64,000 nt of DNA from Flexivirga endophytica (GTDB lineage: Bacteria > Actinomycetota > Actinomycetes > Actinomycetales > Dermatophilaceae), in NCBI RefSeq assembly GCF_014640635.1, contig NZ_BMHI01000001.1:372001-436000 (forward strand), given 5' to 3'. The position numbers and the translations under genes were made by a program. Every line of letters begins with the position of its first letter. Positions within the stretch are counted from its first letter, which is position 1. Shown one piece after another: positions 39,687-49,473 of this stretch. The notes below the pieces were generated by a model, which was not told the origin of the DNA, searched no databases, and worked only from the letters and a program-made list of their open reading frames with translations.

Positions 39687-40460
39687 TCATCCGCCGGCCT
39701 GACAGCCGGCGCAGAAGCCGAGTCGTCGCTGCTCCGGTGCCTCTCCGATGGGTCCGGCGCGCAGCAGACGTCCACACCTGGGGCACGGCTCGCCCTCTCG
39801 CCCGTATGCCGAGACCTGTTGCTCGAATGCCGGACTCGCTGCGGCTGCGGTCAACAGCCGGTGCGCCGTCCGCACCACATCGTCCAGCTGTATGGCGGTC
39901 ACGGCATCCACTGTCGCCCATGGGCTGACCCGCGTGTGGAAGAGCGTCTCGGTCGTCCAGATCGTGCCGAGGCCGGCCAGGTTGCGCTGGTCGAGCAGCG
40001 CAGCGCCGATCGGCCGATCCGGCTGAGCGCGCAGGCGCGCCGTAGCTTCCCGCGGATCCCAGTCGGTGCCGAGCAGGTCCGGGCCGAGATGCCCCACGAG
40101 CCGGCGCTCGTCCCGGGTCCGGACCAGATCGAGCATGCCGAGGCGGTAGCCGATCGCGGTCCACTGTGCGCTCGCGAGCAGCGCCCGGATCGCAGTGCTG
40201 TGAACGGTCTTCGCAGTCATCTCCTGGGTGGGACGCACTCGCCACCTGCCGTCCATCCGCAGGTGGGAGTGCAGCGTCATACCGGAGTCGAATCGGTGCA
40301 GCAGATGCTTCCCACGGCTGACGACCTCGAGTGTCGTCATACCGTGCAAGGAGCGACCCGCGAGAGTGGGCCAGCGCAGCTCGCAACCCACCAGTGGCTC
40401 GCCGCGCAATGCGTCGTCCAACCGTCGCGCGGCGCGACGGACCGCATCACCTTCGGGCAC
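39687..40460 (-). CDS. Fpg/Nei-family DNA glycosylase (Nei2-like)
   Basis: The 257-residue base-excision enzyme starts with MPEGDAV, the Nei-type N-terminus whose Pro2 and Glu3 are catalytic. It then has the H2TH region (IGAALLDQRNLAGLGTIWTT) and a C-terminal zinc finger (CPRCGRLL ... CAGCQ). It removes oxidised bases from DNA. Relatives often lie beside lhr; here lhr is 4 kb away, with four genes between. Confidence 0.88.
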   Translation of the reverse strand: MPEGDAVRRAARRLDDALRGEPLVGCELRWPTLAGRSLHGMTTLEVVSRGKHLLHRFDSGMTLHSHLRMDGRWRVRPTQEMTAKTVHSTAIRALLASAQWTAIGYRLGMLDLVRTRDERRLVGHLGPDLLGTDWDPREATARLRAQPDRPIGAALLDQRNLAGLGTIWTTETLFHTRVSPWATVDAVTAIQLDDVVRTAHRLLTAAAASPAFEQQVSAYGREGEPCPRCGRLLRAGPIGEAPEQRRLGFCAGCQAGG

Positions 40461-40525
40461 TACCGCACCTGCTCATCTCCCGATCATCTCAACACTGGTA
40501 TGACGAGCGCAGCCACCGCGCTCCG

Positions 40526-40531
40526 TACGCT
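40526..40531 (+). promoter_or_regulatory. -10 box of the leaderless histidine kinase gene
   Basis: TACGCT lies 7 nt before the ATG at 40539, with no ribosome-binding site. Confidence 0.5.
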
Positions 40532-40538
40532 GACCTGC

Positions 40539-41678
40539 ATGACCGACACCGTCCCGCCCGTGGCCGCGCCCTGGTGGCAGCGGCACCTGCTCGACGTGCT
40601 CGTTGGCGTCGGCGCGCTGGCCATCATCGGCTCCGCAGGCCACCTTGACACGCACGGTGCCGAACGCGGCATCGACCCACTGGCGATCACGCTCGGGCTC
40701 GTCGGCCTGGCGGCCGTCGTCGCCCGCCGGGTGTCCCCATTGGTCAGCCTGGTCGTGCCGTGCGTCGCGCTCGGTGCATACCTGCTGATCAACTATCCCA
40801 ACGGGCCGACCTACTTCCTGCTGCCGTTGGGTGTCTTCTGCTTCGGGTTCCACGCAGCGCGACCGTTGGCGCACCGGCTGATGCCGGTCGCGATCCTTGC
40901 CGAAGCTGCCTGTGCCTATTTCGGTGGCGGGGACGACACCGCGGTGCGGGTCACGATCATGCTGAGCTGGGGAGTCGCGGCCGTGCTGCTCGCCGAGTGG
41001 TTGCGGACGCTGGCCGACCGAGCCATCGAGCGACGAAACGCGTTGCAGCAGCAGCAGAAACGAGCGGCTGTCGAGCAACAGCTGGAGTTGGCGCGTGACT
41101 TGCACGACAGCGTCGCCCACGCGCTGACGGCGATCACCGTCCAGGCCGCCCTCGCCGAGCGGTTGGCCCGCGACCAGCCCGAGCGAGCCGCCGAGGCGGC
41201 ACGCGCCGCCCGACTGGCGGGTCGGGATGCCCTTGTCGATCTGAATGCGATCGTCGGCTCCCTGCGGGAGCCAGGAGTCGCGCCGACGCGTCCGCAGCAC
41301 GGTGTGGACGAGATCGACCAGCTCGTGCAGCGCGCGCGGGAGGCCGGCCTGCTGGTCGAGGTCGAGCGCGCGTCGCTGCACGATGTGTCCGACGAGGTGC
41401 AGGCGGCGGCATACCGCGTGGTGCAGGAGGGCATGACCAACGCGGTGCGCTACGCGCCCGGCGCACACGTCCGACTGACGATGGAGAGCGAGGGGACCGA
41501 GCTGAGGGTGTCGCTCACCGATGACGGTCCGGCGCCGGGCGCCTCGGTGCAGCCCGCCGGTGGCGGCCACGGTCTGGTCGGTATGGCGGAGCGGGTCCGC
41601 GCGACCGGCGGGGTGCTGCGGCACGGTCCGCTCCCGGACGGCGGCTACCAGGTCGAAGCACGGTGGGAGACAGCATGA
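40539..41678 (+). CDS. NarL-type sensor histidine kinase
   Basis: The 379-residue kinase has five or six membrane helices in its first 150 residues, then a HisKA_3 dimerisation box (ARDLHDSVAHALTAITVQAA) and an ATPase domain (VVQEGMTNAVRYAP, GGHGLVGMAERVRATGG). Class I kinases of this kind pair with the adjacent LuxR-type regulator, whose ATG overlaps the kinase stop. The signal is unknown. The downstream ABC transporter in the same direction may be its target, as is common for Bce/DRR-like sets. Confidence 0.88.
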   Translation: MTDTVPPVAAPWWQRHLLDVLVGVGALAIIGSAGHLDTHGAERGIDPLAITLGLVGLAAVVARRVSPLVSLVVPCVALGAYLLINYPNGPTYFLLPLGVFCFGFHAARPLAHRLMPVAILAEAACAYFGGGDDTAVRVTIMLSWGVAAVLLAEWLRTLADRAIERRNALQQQQKRAAVEQQLELARDLHDSVAHALTAITVQAALAERLARDQPERAAEAARAARLAGRDALVDLNAIVGSLREPGVAPTRPQHGVDEIDQLVQRAREAGLLVEVERASLHDVSDEVQAAAYRVVQEGMTNAVRYAPGAHVRLTMESEGTELRVSLTDDGPAPGASVQPAGGGHGLVGMAERVRATGGVLRHGPLPDGGYQVEARWETA

Positions 41679-42370
41679 TCCGGGTGGTGATCGCCGACGA
41701 CCAAGCCCTGGTGCGGGGCGGCTTCGCGGCGCTGATCGGCCTCGAGCCGGACATCGACGTGGTTGCCGAGGTGACCACTGGACGCGAAGCAGTCGCTGCC
41801 GCCCAGGAGCACCGACCGGACGTGCTGCTGATGGACATCCGGATGCCCGACATGGACGGACTGGAGGCGACGCGTCAGATCACCGATGACGCGTCGTTGT
41901 CCGGGGTTCACGTGGTGATGCTGACGACCTTCGATCTTGACGAATACGTCTTCCAGGCCTTGCGATTCGGCGCCAGCGGCTTCCTGGTCAAGCACACCGA
42001 ACCGGACGAGTTGATTCGTGCGGTGCGAGTGGTGGCAGGCGGGGATGCGCTGTTGTCGCCGACCGTCACCCGCCGGTTGATCGCCCGATTCGCGACCGCG
42101 GAGCCGCCGCCCGATGCGACGCTGGGACCGCGACCGGTGTCCCCTCTCGCAACGCTGCTCACCGAACGGGAGCGGGAGGTCGTCGGCCTGGTCGGCCAGG
42201 GCCTGTCCAACGACGAGATCGCGGGTCGCTGGTTCGTCAGCCAAGCGACCGTCCGCACCCACGTCAGTCGAGCGATGACCAAGCTGCACGCACGGGACCG
42301 CGCGCAGTTGGTCGTGATCGCCTATCAGCACGGACTCGCCGAACCGCCACCTGCGTCCGACGTGCCCTGA
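41675..42370 (+). CDS. NarL/LuxR-family response regulator
   Basis: The 231-residue regulator has a receiver domain (VVIADDQALVRGGF, Asp in VLLMDIRMPDMDG, Lys in FLVKHTEPDEL) and a LuxR-type helix-turn-helix (LTEREREVVGLVGQGLSNDE, RTHVSRAMTKLHARDR). It is translationally coupled to the kinase gene by ATGA. Confidence 0.92.
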   Translation: MIRVVIADDQALVRGGFAALIGLEPDIDVVAEVTTGREAVAAAQEHRPDVLLMDIRMPDMDGLEATRQITDDASLSGVHVVMLTTFDLDEYVFQALRFGASGFLVKHTEPDELIRAVRVVAGGDALLSPTVTRRLIARFATAEPPPDATLGPRPVSPLATLLTEREREVVGLVGQGLSNDEIAGRWFVSQATVRTHVSRAMTKLHARDRAQLVVIAYQHGLAEPPPASDVP

Positions 42371-42390
42371 CGTGCTCGCCCGTCCCTCCA

Positions 42391-42506
42391 CACCGAGCGG
42401 ACAGGATCAGAACCGAGCGGACAGGATCAGAACCGAGCGGACAGGTAAATCCGCGTCGATACGCTGGATTTTCCTGTCCGGTCAGCGGTTTCCTGTCCGC
42501 TCGGTG
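42391..42506. repeat. Tandem 20-bp repeat inside a nested inverted repeat
   Basis: Three tandem units of ACCGAGCGGACAGGATCAGA start at 42392, 42412 and 42432, the last diverging after ACAGG. The outer arms CACCGAGCGGACAGG (42391-42405) and CCTGTCCGCTCGGTG (42492-42506) are perfect complements; inside, GGACAGGTAAATCC nearly pairs with GGATTTTCCTGTCC. It stands between the response regulator and the ABC operon on the same strand, so it may act as a terminator or attenuator. Confidence 0.75.
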
Positions 42507-42586
42507 AGGAGCCTCAACATTTGACGTACGGCGATCTCCACGCCGGTGCGATGTGCGCGAGACAGGAACGCGACAGCGTTGAAGCC

Positions 42587-43525
42587 ATGAGCACACATGG
42601 AGAACTCGAAGTTGTTGCGGTTGAGGGCCTGACCAAACGCTATGGCCGCCGCACAGTCGTCGACGATGTCGACCTACATCTGACCGCCGGTTCGATCACC
42701 GGGCTCATCGGCCCGAACGGCGCCGGCAAGACCACCATCATGTCGATGCTGCTCGGGCTGGTGCGGCCGTCTGCCGGACGCGGAACCATACTCGGGCACG
42801 ACCTGTCCCGACCGGCGGACTACCTGCCGGACGTCGGTGCGCTGATCGAGGGTCCTGCCTTCTTCGGCAACCTCTCCGGACGGGGCAACCTGGAGTACTT
42901 CGCGCGCCTCGGCGGACACGACCGGTCCGGCATCCCGGCCGTCCTGGATTTGGTGGGTCTGCAAGGGCGAGAAGGGGATTCGTTCTCGTCATACTCGCTG
43001 GGCATGAAGCAACGCCTCGGCATCGGGGCTGCCCTCCTGAGTAACCCGAAGCTGGTCATCCTCGACGAGCCGACCAACGGTGTCGACCCGGCGGGCATGC
43101 GAGACATCCGTGCCATGGTGCGGCGCATCGCGGCGGACGGTCGGACGGTGTTGATCTCCTCGCACCTGCTGGCCGAGCTGGAGCACATCTGCGACCGAGT
43201 GATCGTGCTGGACCAGGGCGGTCTGCGCTACTCCGGGTCGTTGACCGAGCTGCCCGCATCGCGCCCCGAAGTGATCCTGTTGCGGGGGTCCGGACAGTCC
43301 GACGACGAGGCACTGCACCGGATGCTGAGCACCCAGGGCCTGACGGTCGAGCGCCGGGCGGAAGGTTTCGCCGTCGACGTCGGAGAGATCGACCCGGCGC
43401 AGCTGGCCGGTCGGATCAATCGCAATGCAGCCGAGAGTGGGATCCACCTGGTCGAGCTGCACCATCAGAAACAGTCACTCGAGGACCGGGTGCTCGACCT
43501 GGTCGGAACAGGAAGTCGATCATGA
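42587..43525 (+). CDS. ABC transporter ATP-binding protein
   Basis: The 312-residue ATPase has Walker A LIGPNGAGKTT, signature YSLGMKQRLGIGAALL, Walker B LVILDEPTNGVDPAG and the switch histidine in VLISSHLLAELEH. The family is the DRR/BcrA-like exporters for antibiotics or lipids. The ATG at 42587 begins MSTHGELEVVAVEGLTKRYG; a frame opening at 42521 adds 22 unlikely residues. Its stop overlaps the permease start by ATGA. Confidence 0.9.
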   Translation: MSTHGELEVVAVEGLTKRYGRRTVVDDVDLHLTAGSITGLIGPNGAGKTTIMSMLLGLVRPSAGRGTILGHDLSRPADYLPDVGALIEGPAFFGNLSGRGNLEYFARLGGHDRSGIPAVLDLVGLQGREGDSFSSYSLGMKQRLGIGAALLSNPKLVILDEPTNGVDPAGMRDIRAMVRRIAADGRTVLISSHLLAELEHICDRVIVLDQGGLRYSGSLTELPASRPEVILLRGSGQSDDEALHRMLSTQGLTVERRAEGFAVDVGEIDPAQLAGRINRNAAESGIHLVELHHQKQSLEDRVLDLVGTGSRS

Positions 43526-44373
43526 GCACAAGCACCAGCACGCGCACTGAAGTCGTCCAGTTCAGCAGCCCGGTCCGAGCGAAGCCGGCGCCGGCACTCG
43601 CGCGCGCCTTCGTGGCTGAGTGGATCCGCTTGTCCAGCAAGCGAATCTGGCTGATCGCGTTGTCTGCGACCGTCGTCTATTCGGCCGTGTTGACGGTCGT
43701 CATGATCAACACTGCTCCCCAGCGGGCGCCCGCTGGTATCAGCATCCAGGCGCTCGGCGAATCCGGCGGTGGCACGCTCGCGGTGCGGACGGCTGCAGCC
43801 TTCACGTCGGTGCTCATCCTCGCGGTGTTCGTCGGCATGAGCGCCGGCTCGTTCGCACGCGGCACGTGGCGGGCCTCGCTGTTGCAGCAGCCGCGGCGGC
43901 TCACCCTCGCCGTCGGCACGTTCGGCGCTCGCATCGCGATCGGCGCGGTCATCGTCGCGGTGTTGTTCGTGGCAGGCATGGTGACGGCATACGTCGTGGC
44001 GCCCGGGCAGGGCATCGACACCGGCTCCTGGCTCGATGACACCTCGTTGCGGATGGCGGTCGACGACTTCCTCGGAGTCATGGTCTTCGTGATCGGTTGG
44101 GCACTGCTCGGCACCCTCATCGGCATCCTCACCCGATCGGTCGCAGTCGGCCTCGGTGTGGGCATCCTGTGGGCGGGGCCGATCGAGAACGTCCTCGGCG
44201 ACAACCTGACGTTCGGCTCGCACTGGTTCCCAGGGCTGCTGCTGCGGTATGTCGTCGCACCCGAAACGGCGACCGTCACCGGTGCGACGTTGGCCCTGCG
44301 GCTCGCCCTGTATGCCGTGGTGGGCGTGCTGCTGGTCGGCGTCATCCTCCGCCGGCGCGATGTCTCCAGCTAG
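43522..44373 (+). CDS. ABC transporter permease
   Basis: The 283-residue protein has six hydrophobic segments of the ABC-2 type (for example IWLIALSATVVYSAVLTVV and FTSVLILAVFVGMSAG). Coupled to the ATPase gene, it forms an exporter probably governed by the upstream two-component system. The stop shares the bases CTAG (44370-44373) with the convergent lhr stop. Confidence 0.85.
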   Translation: MSTSTSTRTEVVQFSSPVRAKPAPALARAFVAEWIRLSSKRIWLIALSATVVYSAVLTVVMINTAPQRAPAGISIQALGESGGGTLAVRTAAAFTSVLILAVFVGMSAGSFARGTWRASLLQQPRRLTLAVGTFGARIAIGAVIVAVLFVAGMVTAYVVAPGQGIDTGSWLDDTSLRMAVDDFLGVMVFVIGWALLGTLIGILTRSVAVGLGVGILWAGPIENVLGDNLTFGSHWFPGLLLRYVVAPETATVTGATLALRLALYAVVGVLLVGVILRRRDVSS

Positions 44374-47300
44374 CGTCGGATCCGCAGGCCTTTCGGGGAC
44401 ACGTGAAAACCGTTGTCGGTCAAGGCGGTTGCCAACGGGTGATCCGAGCCCAGCGCGGGCTTGCCGTCGATGCCCTCGACGGTGAGTCCGCGCAGGCGCG
44501 GGGTGCCGCGGGTGTCCGGAGGCAGCACGACGGTGCGAGCCAGTGCCGCCGCGGCGGCGGCCAGCCGGCCCGCGTCATCGGTGAAGGTCAGCACCTTGCG
44601 GCCACCACGCTCGACATACAGGATCAGGTCGCCCTCGACCAGCACGACCATCGCCCCGGCCCGACGGCTGGGCCGGTGATCGGCCCCCTCCACGTCGCGA
44701 TTCGGCCAGGGGAGTGCGGCCCCGAACGGGTTGGCGGGGTCGGCAGCGGCCAACACTCGCGCGGTCTCCGGCTCGGCCGGCGCGATGTCCCAGGGATTGC
44801 GTGGGGGAGCGGTCGTGCGGCCGGCTGCCCGCAACCGATCCACAGCCCCGGCACTGCCGAACTGCGCCGCTCCCAGACCTTCGATGAAGTAACCGCGACG
44901 GACGCGCCCCGTCTCCTCAGCAGCCGCGAGCACGCGATAGACGGTTGCGAAACCACCGGTGACCGACTCCGCCTGGACGGCGCCTCGCGTGACGATCCCG
45001 TGACGATCGAGTAACACCTCGGCAAGCGCGAACGCCCTTGCAGTCTGGTCTGATTCGAGCTGTGGTAGTCGGGACCACCGCCCGGAGACCGTCGGCGGTC
45101 CGGTGCGTTGTGCGGAGGTCGGGCGTGTCAGTCCACTGCGGGATCCACGTAGCCCGGTGCCGATGCGGCCGTGTCGGCTCTGCCGCGGACCCTGCGAGCG
45201 TGACTTGTGCGCGGTGCGGCCGCCGGCGAGCAATGCACGCACCGGCGCGAATGTGTCACCGCTGACCTGCCCGGACCAGACCAGATCCCACAGATATGCC
45301 TGCAGGTCACTGTCGCTGCTGCGGGCATCGGTCGCGTTGACCACGTCGGCCAGGGCACGGAAGAAGAAGGAACCGCCGCTGTCCAGAGCTGTCAGCATCT
45401 CGCGGTGCGCGGGCGCCAGGTCGACGGTCTCGTCGGGTGGCGCCAAGGTCAGTGGGGCGGTGTCGGCCAGGTGCAGCGACACCCAGCCGTCGTCCCCGGG
45501 CAGTGCGGCGTGGCCCTGCCAGAGCACCTCACCCCCCGCCATCAACTCGTCCAGCATGCCCGGGTGGTATGACGCCACGCGCTCGGGCAGGATCAGCGTC
45601 TCCAGGGCGCTTGCGGGCACGCGGGCACCGCACAACTGCTCGATCGCACGCAGCAATCCGTCGGTGCCGCGCAGTCCGCCGCCGACGCCCTGCCAGGCGG
45701 GGAGGAACGAGGCGAGGTCCCGGGCGGGCACCGGCTCGACCTCGGCTCGCAGCGACGCCAGGGACCTGCGCTTGATGCTGCGCAACACCTCGGGGTCGGC
45801 GAAGTCGATGCCGTGGACACCGCCGCCCAGCTCGGGCGGCCGCAGCTCGCCGTCGACGAGCCGTCCGGAGGACACCAACCGACGCAACGTGTCGTGTGCG
45901 ACAGCACGGCCGATGCCGAGTGCGGCCGCGACCTCGGTCTCCGGGAACGGCGCGTGTGTGCGGGCATAGCGTGCCACCAGCTCGCCCAGTGGGTCCTCGG
46001 TCGGCTCGAGGAAGACCGCGGGGACACCGGCGGGGAGCGCCAGCCCGAGCGCATCGCGCAGCCGGGCCGCGTCCTCGATCGCGGCGTAGCCGACCGTGTC
46101 CGACCACCGCACCTCGATCAGCCGGCGTGCGGCGACGAGCTCGGCCAGCCAGTCCGCCACCTGCGCACGGGAATCGACGCGGGTGCGTTCCTCGATCTGC
46201 GCCGGGGTGAGCACACCGAGCACCCGCACCAGGTCGGCAACGTCCTCGGCGTCCCGCGAGTGCCGCTCCGGTGCGAGGCGTTGCAACTGTTGCTCGACCT
46301 GCGAAACGACCTCTGCATCCAGCAGATCGCGCAGCGACGCACCCTCGCCGGTGCCGAGCAGGTCGGCCAGCAACGACGGGTCGAGCGCTAGAGCCGCGGC
46401 CCTACGCTCGGCAAGCGGCGAGTCACCTTCGTAGAGGAACTGCGCGACGTAGCCGAAGAGCAGGCTGGTCGCGAACGGCGACGGGCTCTCGGTGTCGACC
46501 TGCACGACGCGAATCCTTCGTGCGGTGATGTCGCGCATCAGCTGCTCGAGACCAGGCACGTCGAAGACGTCCTGGACACACTCGCGCACCGCTTCGAGCA
46601 CGATCGGGAAGGACGGGAAGCGGGAGGCCACCTCGAGCAGCTGAGCCGACCGCTGCCGTTGCTGCCACAGAGCCTGGCGGCGGCCAGGGTTGCGCCGCGG
46701 CAGCAGCAGTGCCCGTGCAGCGCACTCACGGAATCTCGCTGCGAATAAAGCGGATCCGCCGATCTCGGATGTCACGATCTCCGCAACCTCGTCGGGATCC
46801 TGCACGATCAGCTCGACGAGCCGCTCGGCTGCCGTCGCATCGGTGTCCGGGTCGGAGTCCGGCAGACGCAGCACGATGCCGTCGTCGCCGTGCATCGCCT
46901 GCACCTCGACACCGAAGCGTTCGCGCATCCGGGCCGCGATGGCCAGCGCCCAGGGTGCGTGGACCGGTGCGCCATACGGCGAATGGATCACGACCCGCCA
47001 GTCGCCGAGCTCGTCACGGAACCGCTCGACGACGATCGCCTTGTCGTGTGGCACTTGCCCGGTCGACTCCTGCTGCTCGCGCAGGTAGGCGAAGAGGTTG
47101 TCGGCGGCCCACTCGTCGAGTCCCGTGGCGCTGACCCGAGCACGTGCCGCGTCGTCGGGGAGCGCGATCAGCTCGCGGACGAATCCGCCGACGGCAGTGC
47201 CGAGTTCGAGCGGACGACCGGGTGAGTCGCCCTTCCAGAAGGGCAGCTTGCCCGGCTGACCTGGGGCAGGCGAGACCCGCACCTGGTCGTGGGTGATGTC

Positions 47301-49124
47301 CTCGATCCGCCAGCTGGTGGTGCCGAGCGTGAAGACGTCACCGACACGCGACTCGTAGACCATCTCCTCGTCCAGCTCGCCGACCCGCCGGCCGGGGCCC
47401 TCGCCGGCGGCGAGGAAGACGCCATACAGACCACGGTCGGGGATGGTGCCACCGCTGGTGACGGCGAGACGTTGGGCACCGCGGCGCCCGCTGAGCGTGC
47501 CGGTGATGCGATCCCACACGATGCGCGGGCGCAGCTCGGCGAAGTCGTCCGACGGATAACGGCCGGCGAGCATGTCGAGCACCGACTCCAGGACGCTGCG
47601 CGGCAAGCTCGCGAAGGACGCGCTGCGATGGACGAGCTGCTCGAGATCATCGACCGACCAGTCGTCCATCGCACACATCGCGACGATCTGCTGGGCCAGC
47701 ACATCGACCGGATTGCTCGGCACGGCAAGGGATTCGATCATCCCGGCCTTCATCCGGTCGACCACGACGCAGGTCTGCACGAGGTCGCCGCGGAACTTCG
47801 GGAAGAGCACGCCGCGGCTCACCGCGCCGACCTGGTGACCGGCACGGCCGACCCGTTGCAGGCCGCTCGCCACGCTCGGTGGTGACTCGACCTGGATGAC
47901 CAGATCGACGAGTCCCATGTCGATGCCGAGCTCCAGCGAGCTGGTCGCGACGACCGCCGGGAGACGACCCGACTTCAGTGCGTCCTCGATCTCGCCGCGC
48001 TGCTCCTTGCTGACCGATCCGTGGTGGGCGCGTGCCAGAACGCCTGGTGCGCCGGCGGATTGGCCGGCCTGGGCCATGACTTGCGCCGGTGCCCCCGCAC
48101 CCCACGAAGTTCTCCGCTCGTTCCTCGCTCCGATACTTCGCGGGGACCCCGCATCGTCCTCCGACCCTTCCGGCAGGTCGTCGGGTAGTTCGTTGCGATC
48201 GGCCCAGATCTCGTTGAGTCGTGCGGTGAGCCGCTCGGCCAACCGTCGCGAGTTGGCGAAGACGATCGTCGATCGATGCTTGGCGATCAGATCGACAATG
48301 CGTTCCTCGACGTGCGGCCAGATGGACGCACGCTCCACGGGATCGGTGGACGGACCCGTGACGTCGTCGGTCACCCGGCCCAACTCGGTGAGGTCCGGCA
48401 CCGGCACGACCACCTCGAGGTCCCAGGACTTCTCGGACGGTGGTTGCACGGTCGTCACGGGACGGCCGCCCGCGAGATAGCGCGCGACCTCCTCCACCGG
48501 GCGCACGGTGGCGGACAGGCCGATGCGCTGCGCGGGCTGGGGGAGTATGGCGTCCAGCCGCTCCAGCGACAACGCCAAGTGCGTGCCACGTTTGGTGCCG
48601 GCGACGGCGTGCACCTCATCGACGATCACCGTCTCCACCCCCGAGAGCGCCTCCCGGGCCGCCGAGGTGAGCAGCAGGAAGAGCGACTCCGGTGTGGTGA
48701 TCAGGATGTCGGTCGGCCGGCGGGCGAATGCGCGCCGCTCGGTCGCCGGGGTGTCACCGGACCGCACCGACACCGTGACGTCGGGCTGCTCGAGCCGGAG
48801 CCGGTCGGCCGCGTGCTGGATGCCGACCAGGGGCGATCGTAGGTTGCGCTCGACGTCGACGGCCAGCGCCTTCATCGGCGAGACATAGAGGACCCGGCAT
48901 CGTTTCAACGCCTCTTCGGGTGCCGGTGTCGCGGCCATCCGGTCGATAGCCCACAGGAACGCCGACAGCGTCTTCCCAGACCCGGTCGGTGCCACGACCA
49001 GGGTGTGATCCCCGTTGCTGATCGCGTCCCAGGCGCCGGCCTGTGCGGGCGTCGGCGCGCTGAACGACCCCTCGAACCACGCGCGAGTGGCAGGGGAGAA
49101 GCGGCGCAGCACGTCATCGGTCAT
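44370..49124 (-). CDS. lhr: Lhr-family ATP-dependent DNA helicase
   Basis: Lhr is a large superfamily 2 helicase used in DNA repair. The 1584-residue protein has Walker A APTGSGKT (Lys51), DEVH at 169-172, LSATVRP, the motif VI region GLQRVGRAGHQVGA, and the long Lhr C-terminal core with winged-helix and beta-barrel parts. Residues about 324-346 (DAGSPRSIGARNERRTSWGA) are not Lhr sequence: they are the translation of a family A palindromic repeat at 48100-48145, inserted in frame between helicase motifs. Residues about 1330-1380 form another basic, low-complexity insert. Confidence 0.93.
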   Translation of the reverse strand: MTDDVLRRFSPATRAWFEGSFSAPTPAQAGAWDAISNGDHTLVVAPTGSGKTLSAFLWAIDRMAATPAPEEALKRCRVLYVSPMKALAVDVERNLRSPLVGIQHAADRLRLEQPDVTVSVRSGDTPATERRAFARRPTDILITTPESLFLLLTSAAREALSGVETVIVDEVHAVAGTKRGTHLALSLERLDAILPQPAQRIGLSATVRPVEEVARYLAGGRPVTTVQPPSEKSWDLEVVVPVPDLTELGRVTDDVTGPSTDPVERASIWPHVEERIVDLIAKHRSTIVFANSRRLAERLTARLNEIWADRNELPDDLPEGSEDDAGSPRSIGARNERRTSWGAGAPAQVMAQAGQSAGAPGVLARAHHGSVSKEQRGEIEDALKSGRLPAVVATSSLELGIDMGLVDLVIQVESPPSVASGLQRVGRAGHQVGAVSRGVLFPKFRGDLVQTCVVVDRMKAGMIESLAVPSNPVDVLAQQIVAMCAMDDWSVDDLEQLVHRSASFASLPRSVLESVLDMLAGRYPSDDFAELRPRIVWDRITGTLSGRRGAQRLAVTSGGTIPDRGLYGVFLAAGEGPGRRVGELDEEMVYESRVGDVFTLGTTSWRIEDITHDQVRVSPAPGQPGKLPFWKGDSPGRPLELGTAVGGFVRELIALPDDAARARVSATGLDEWAADNLFAYLREQQESTGQVPHDKAIVVERFRDELGDWRVVIHSPYGAPVHAPWALAIAARMRERFGVEVQAMHGDDGIVLRLPDSDPDTDATAAERLVELIVQDPDEVAEIVTSEIGGSALFAARFRECAARALLLPRRNPGRRQALWQQRQRSAQLLEVASRFPSFPIVLEAVRECVQDVFDVPGLEQLMRDITARRIRVVQVDTESPSPFATSLLFGYVAQFLYEGDSPLAERRAAALALDPSLLADLLGTGEGASLRDLLDAEVVSQVEQQLQRLAPERHSRDAEDVADLVRVLGVLTPAQIEERTRVDSRAQVADWLAELVAARRLIEVRWSDTVGYAAIEDAARLRDALGLALPAGVPAVFLEPTEDPLGELVARYARTHAPFPETEVAAALGIGRAVAHDTLRRLVSSGRLVDGELRPPELGGGVHGIDFADPEVLRSIKRRSLASLRAEVEPVPARDLASFLPAWQGVGGGLRGTDGLLRAIEQLCGARVPASALETLILPERVASYHPGMLDELMAGGEVLWQGHAALPGDDGWVSLHLADTAPLTLAPPDETVDLAPAHREMLTALDSGGSFFFRALADVVNATDARSSDSDLQAYLWDLVWSGQVSGDTFAPVRALLAGGRTAHKSRSQGPRQSRHGRIGTGLRGSRSGLTRPTSAQRTGPPTVSGRWSRLPQLESDQTARAFALAEVLLDRHGIVTRGAVQAESVTGGFATVYRVLAAAEETGRVRRGYFIEGLGAAQFGSAGAVDRLRAAGRTTAPPRNPWDIAPAEPETARVLAAADPANPFGAALPWPNRDVEGADHRPSRRAGAMVVLVEGDLILYVERGGRKVLTFTDDAGRLAAAAAALARTVVLPPDTRGTPRLRGLTVEGIDGKPALGSDHPLATALTDNGFHVSPKGLRIRR
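48100..48145. repeat. Palindromic repeat family A copy inside lhr
   Basis: CCCCACGAAGT (48100-48110) and ACTTCGCGGGG (48135-48145) form the arms, with the reverse complement of the GGAGCGAGGAACGAGCGGAG filler between. The element keeps the lhr frame open. Confidence 0.85.
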
Positions 49125-49183
49125 GGAGGTCCAAGCTTTGCATCACCCACCGACAGCTGATGGTCGAGACCGACGAAGAAAGC

Positions 49184-49373
49184 TGGTCGAGTAGCGAAGC
49201 ATCTGCTGGTCGAGTGCCGGAGGAGCGAAGCGGAGCAGCGTATCGAGACCCGCCACGCTCGTCGGGTGATCGCCTTGATGGTCGCCGGCTGCGCCGCCGT
49301 CCCGGTCTCACTCCGCTTCGTTCCGCTAGCGCTCCACTTCGCTGCATAGGCCCGGGCCGACGACGCAGCCGGC
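49184..49373. repeat. Repeat family D (GGTCGAGTAG...TATCGAGACC) and flanking inverted repeat
   Basis: The 349-base gap upstream of lhr (49125-49473) contains no gene. It holds GGTCGAGTAGCGAAGC, a second GGTCGAGTGCCGGAGGAGCG, and the end TATCGAGACC by 49250. Downstream, GCCGGCTGCG (49284-49293) pairs perfectly with CGCAGCCGGC (49364-49373) around a stretch that resembles the reverse complement of the same element. A second family D copy surrounds the family A repeat at 50021-50130. Confidence 0.65.
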
Positions 49374-49473
49374 TCCCCGTTCGGCTCGCGTGATCGGTTG
49401 GCTGCAGGAATTGTTCTGTGCCGTCACCGTGGCTGGTCATCTGATCTGTTGGCCGCCTTGGTCAGCCTGTCGC

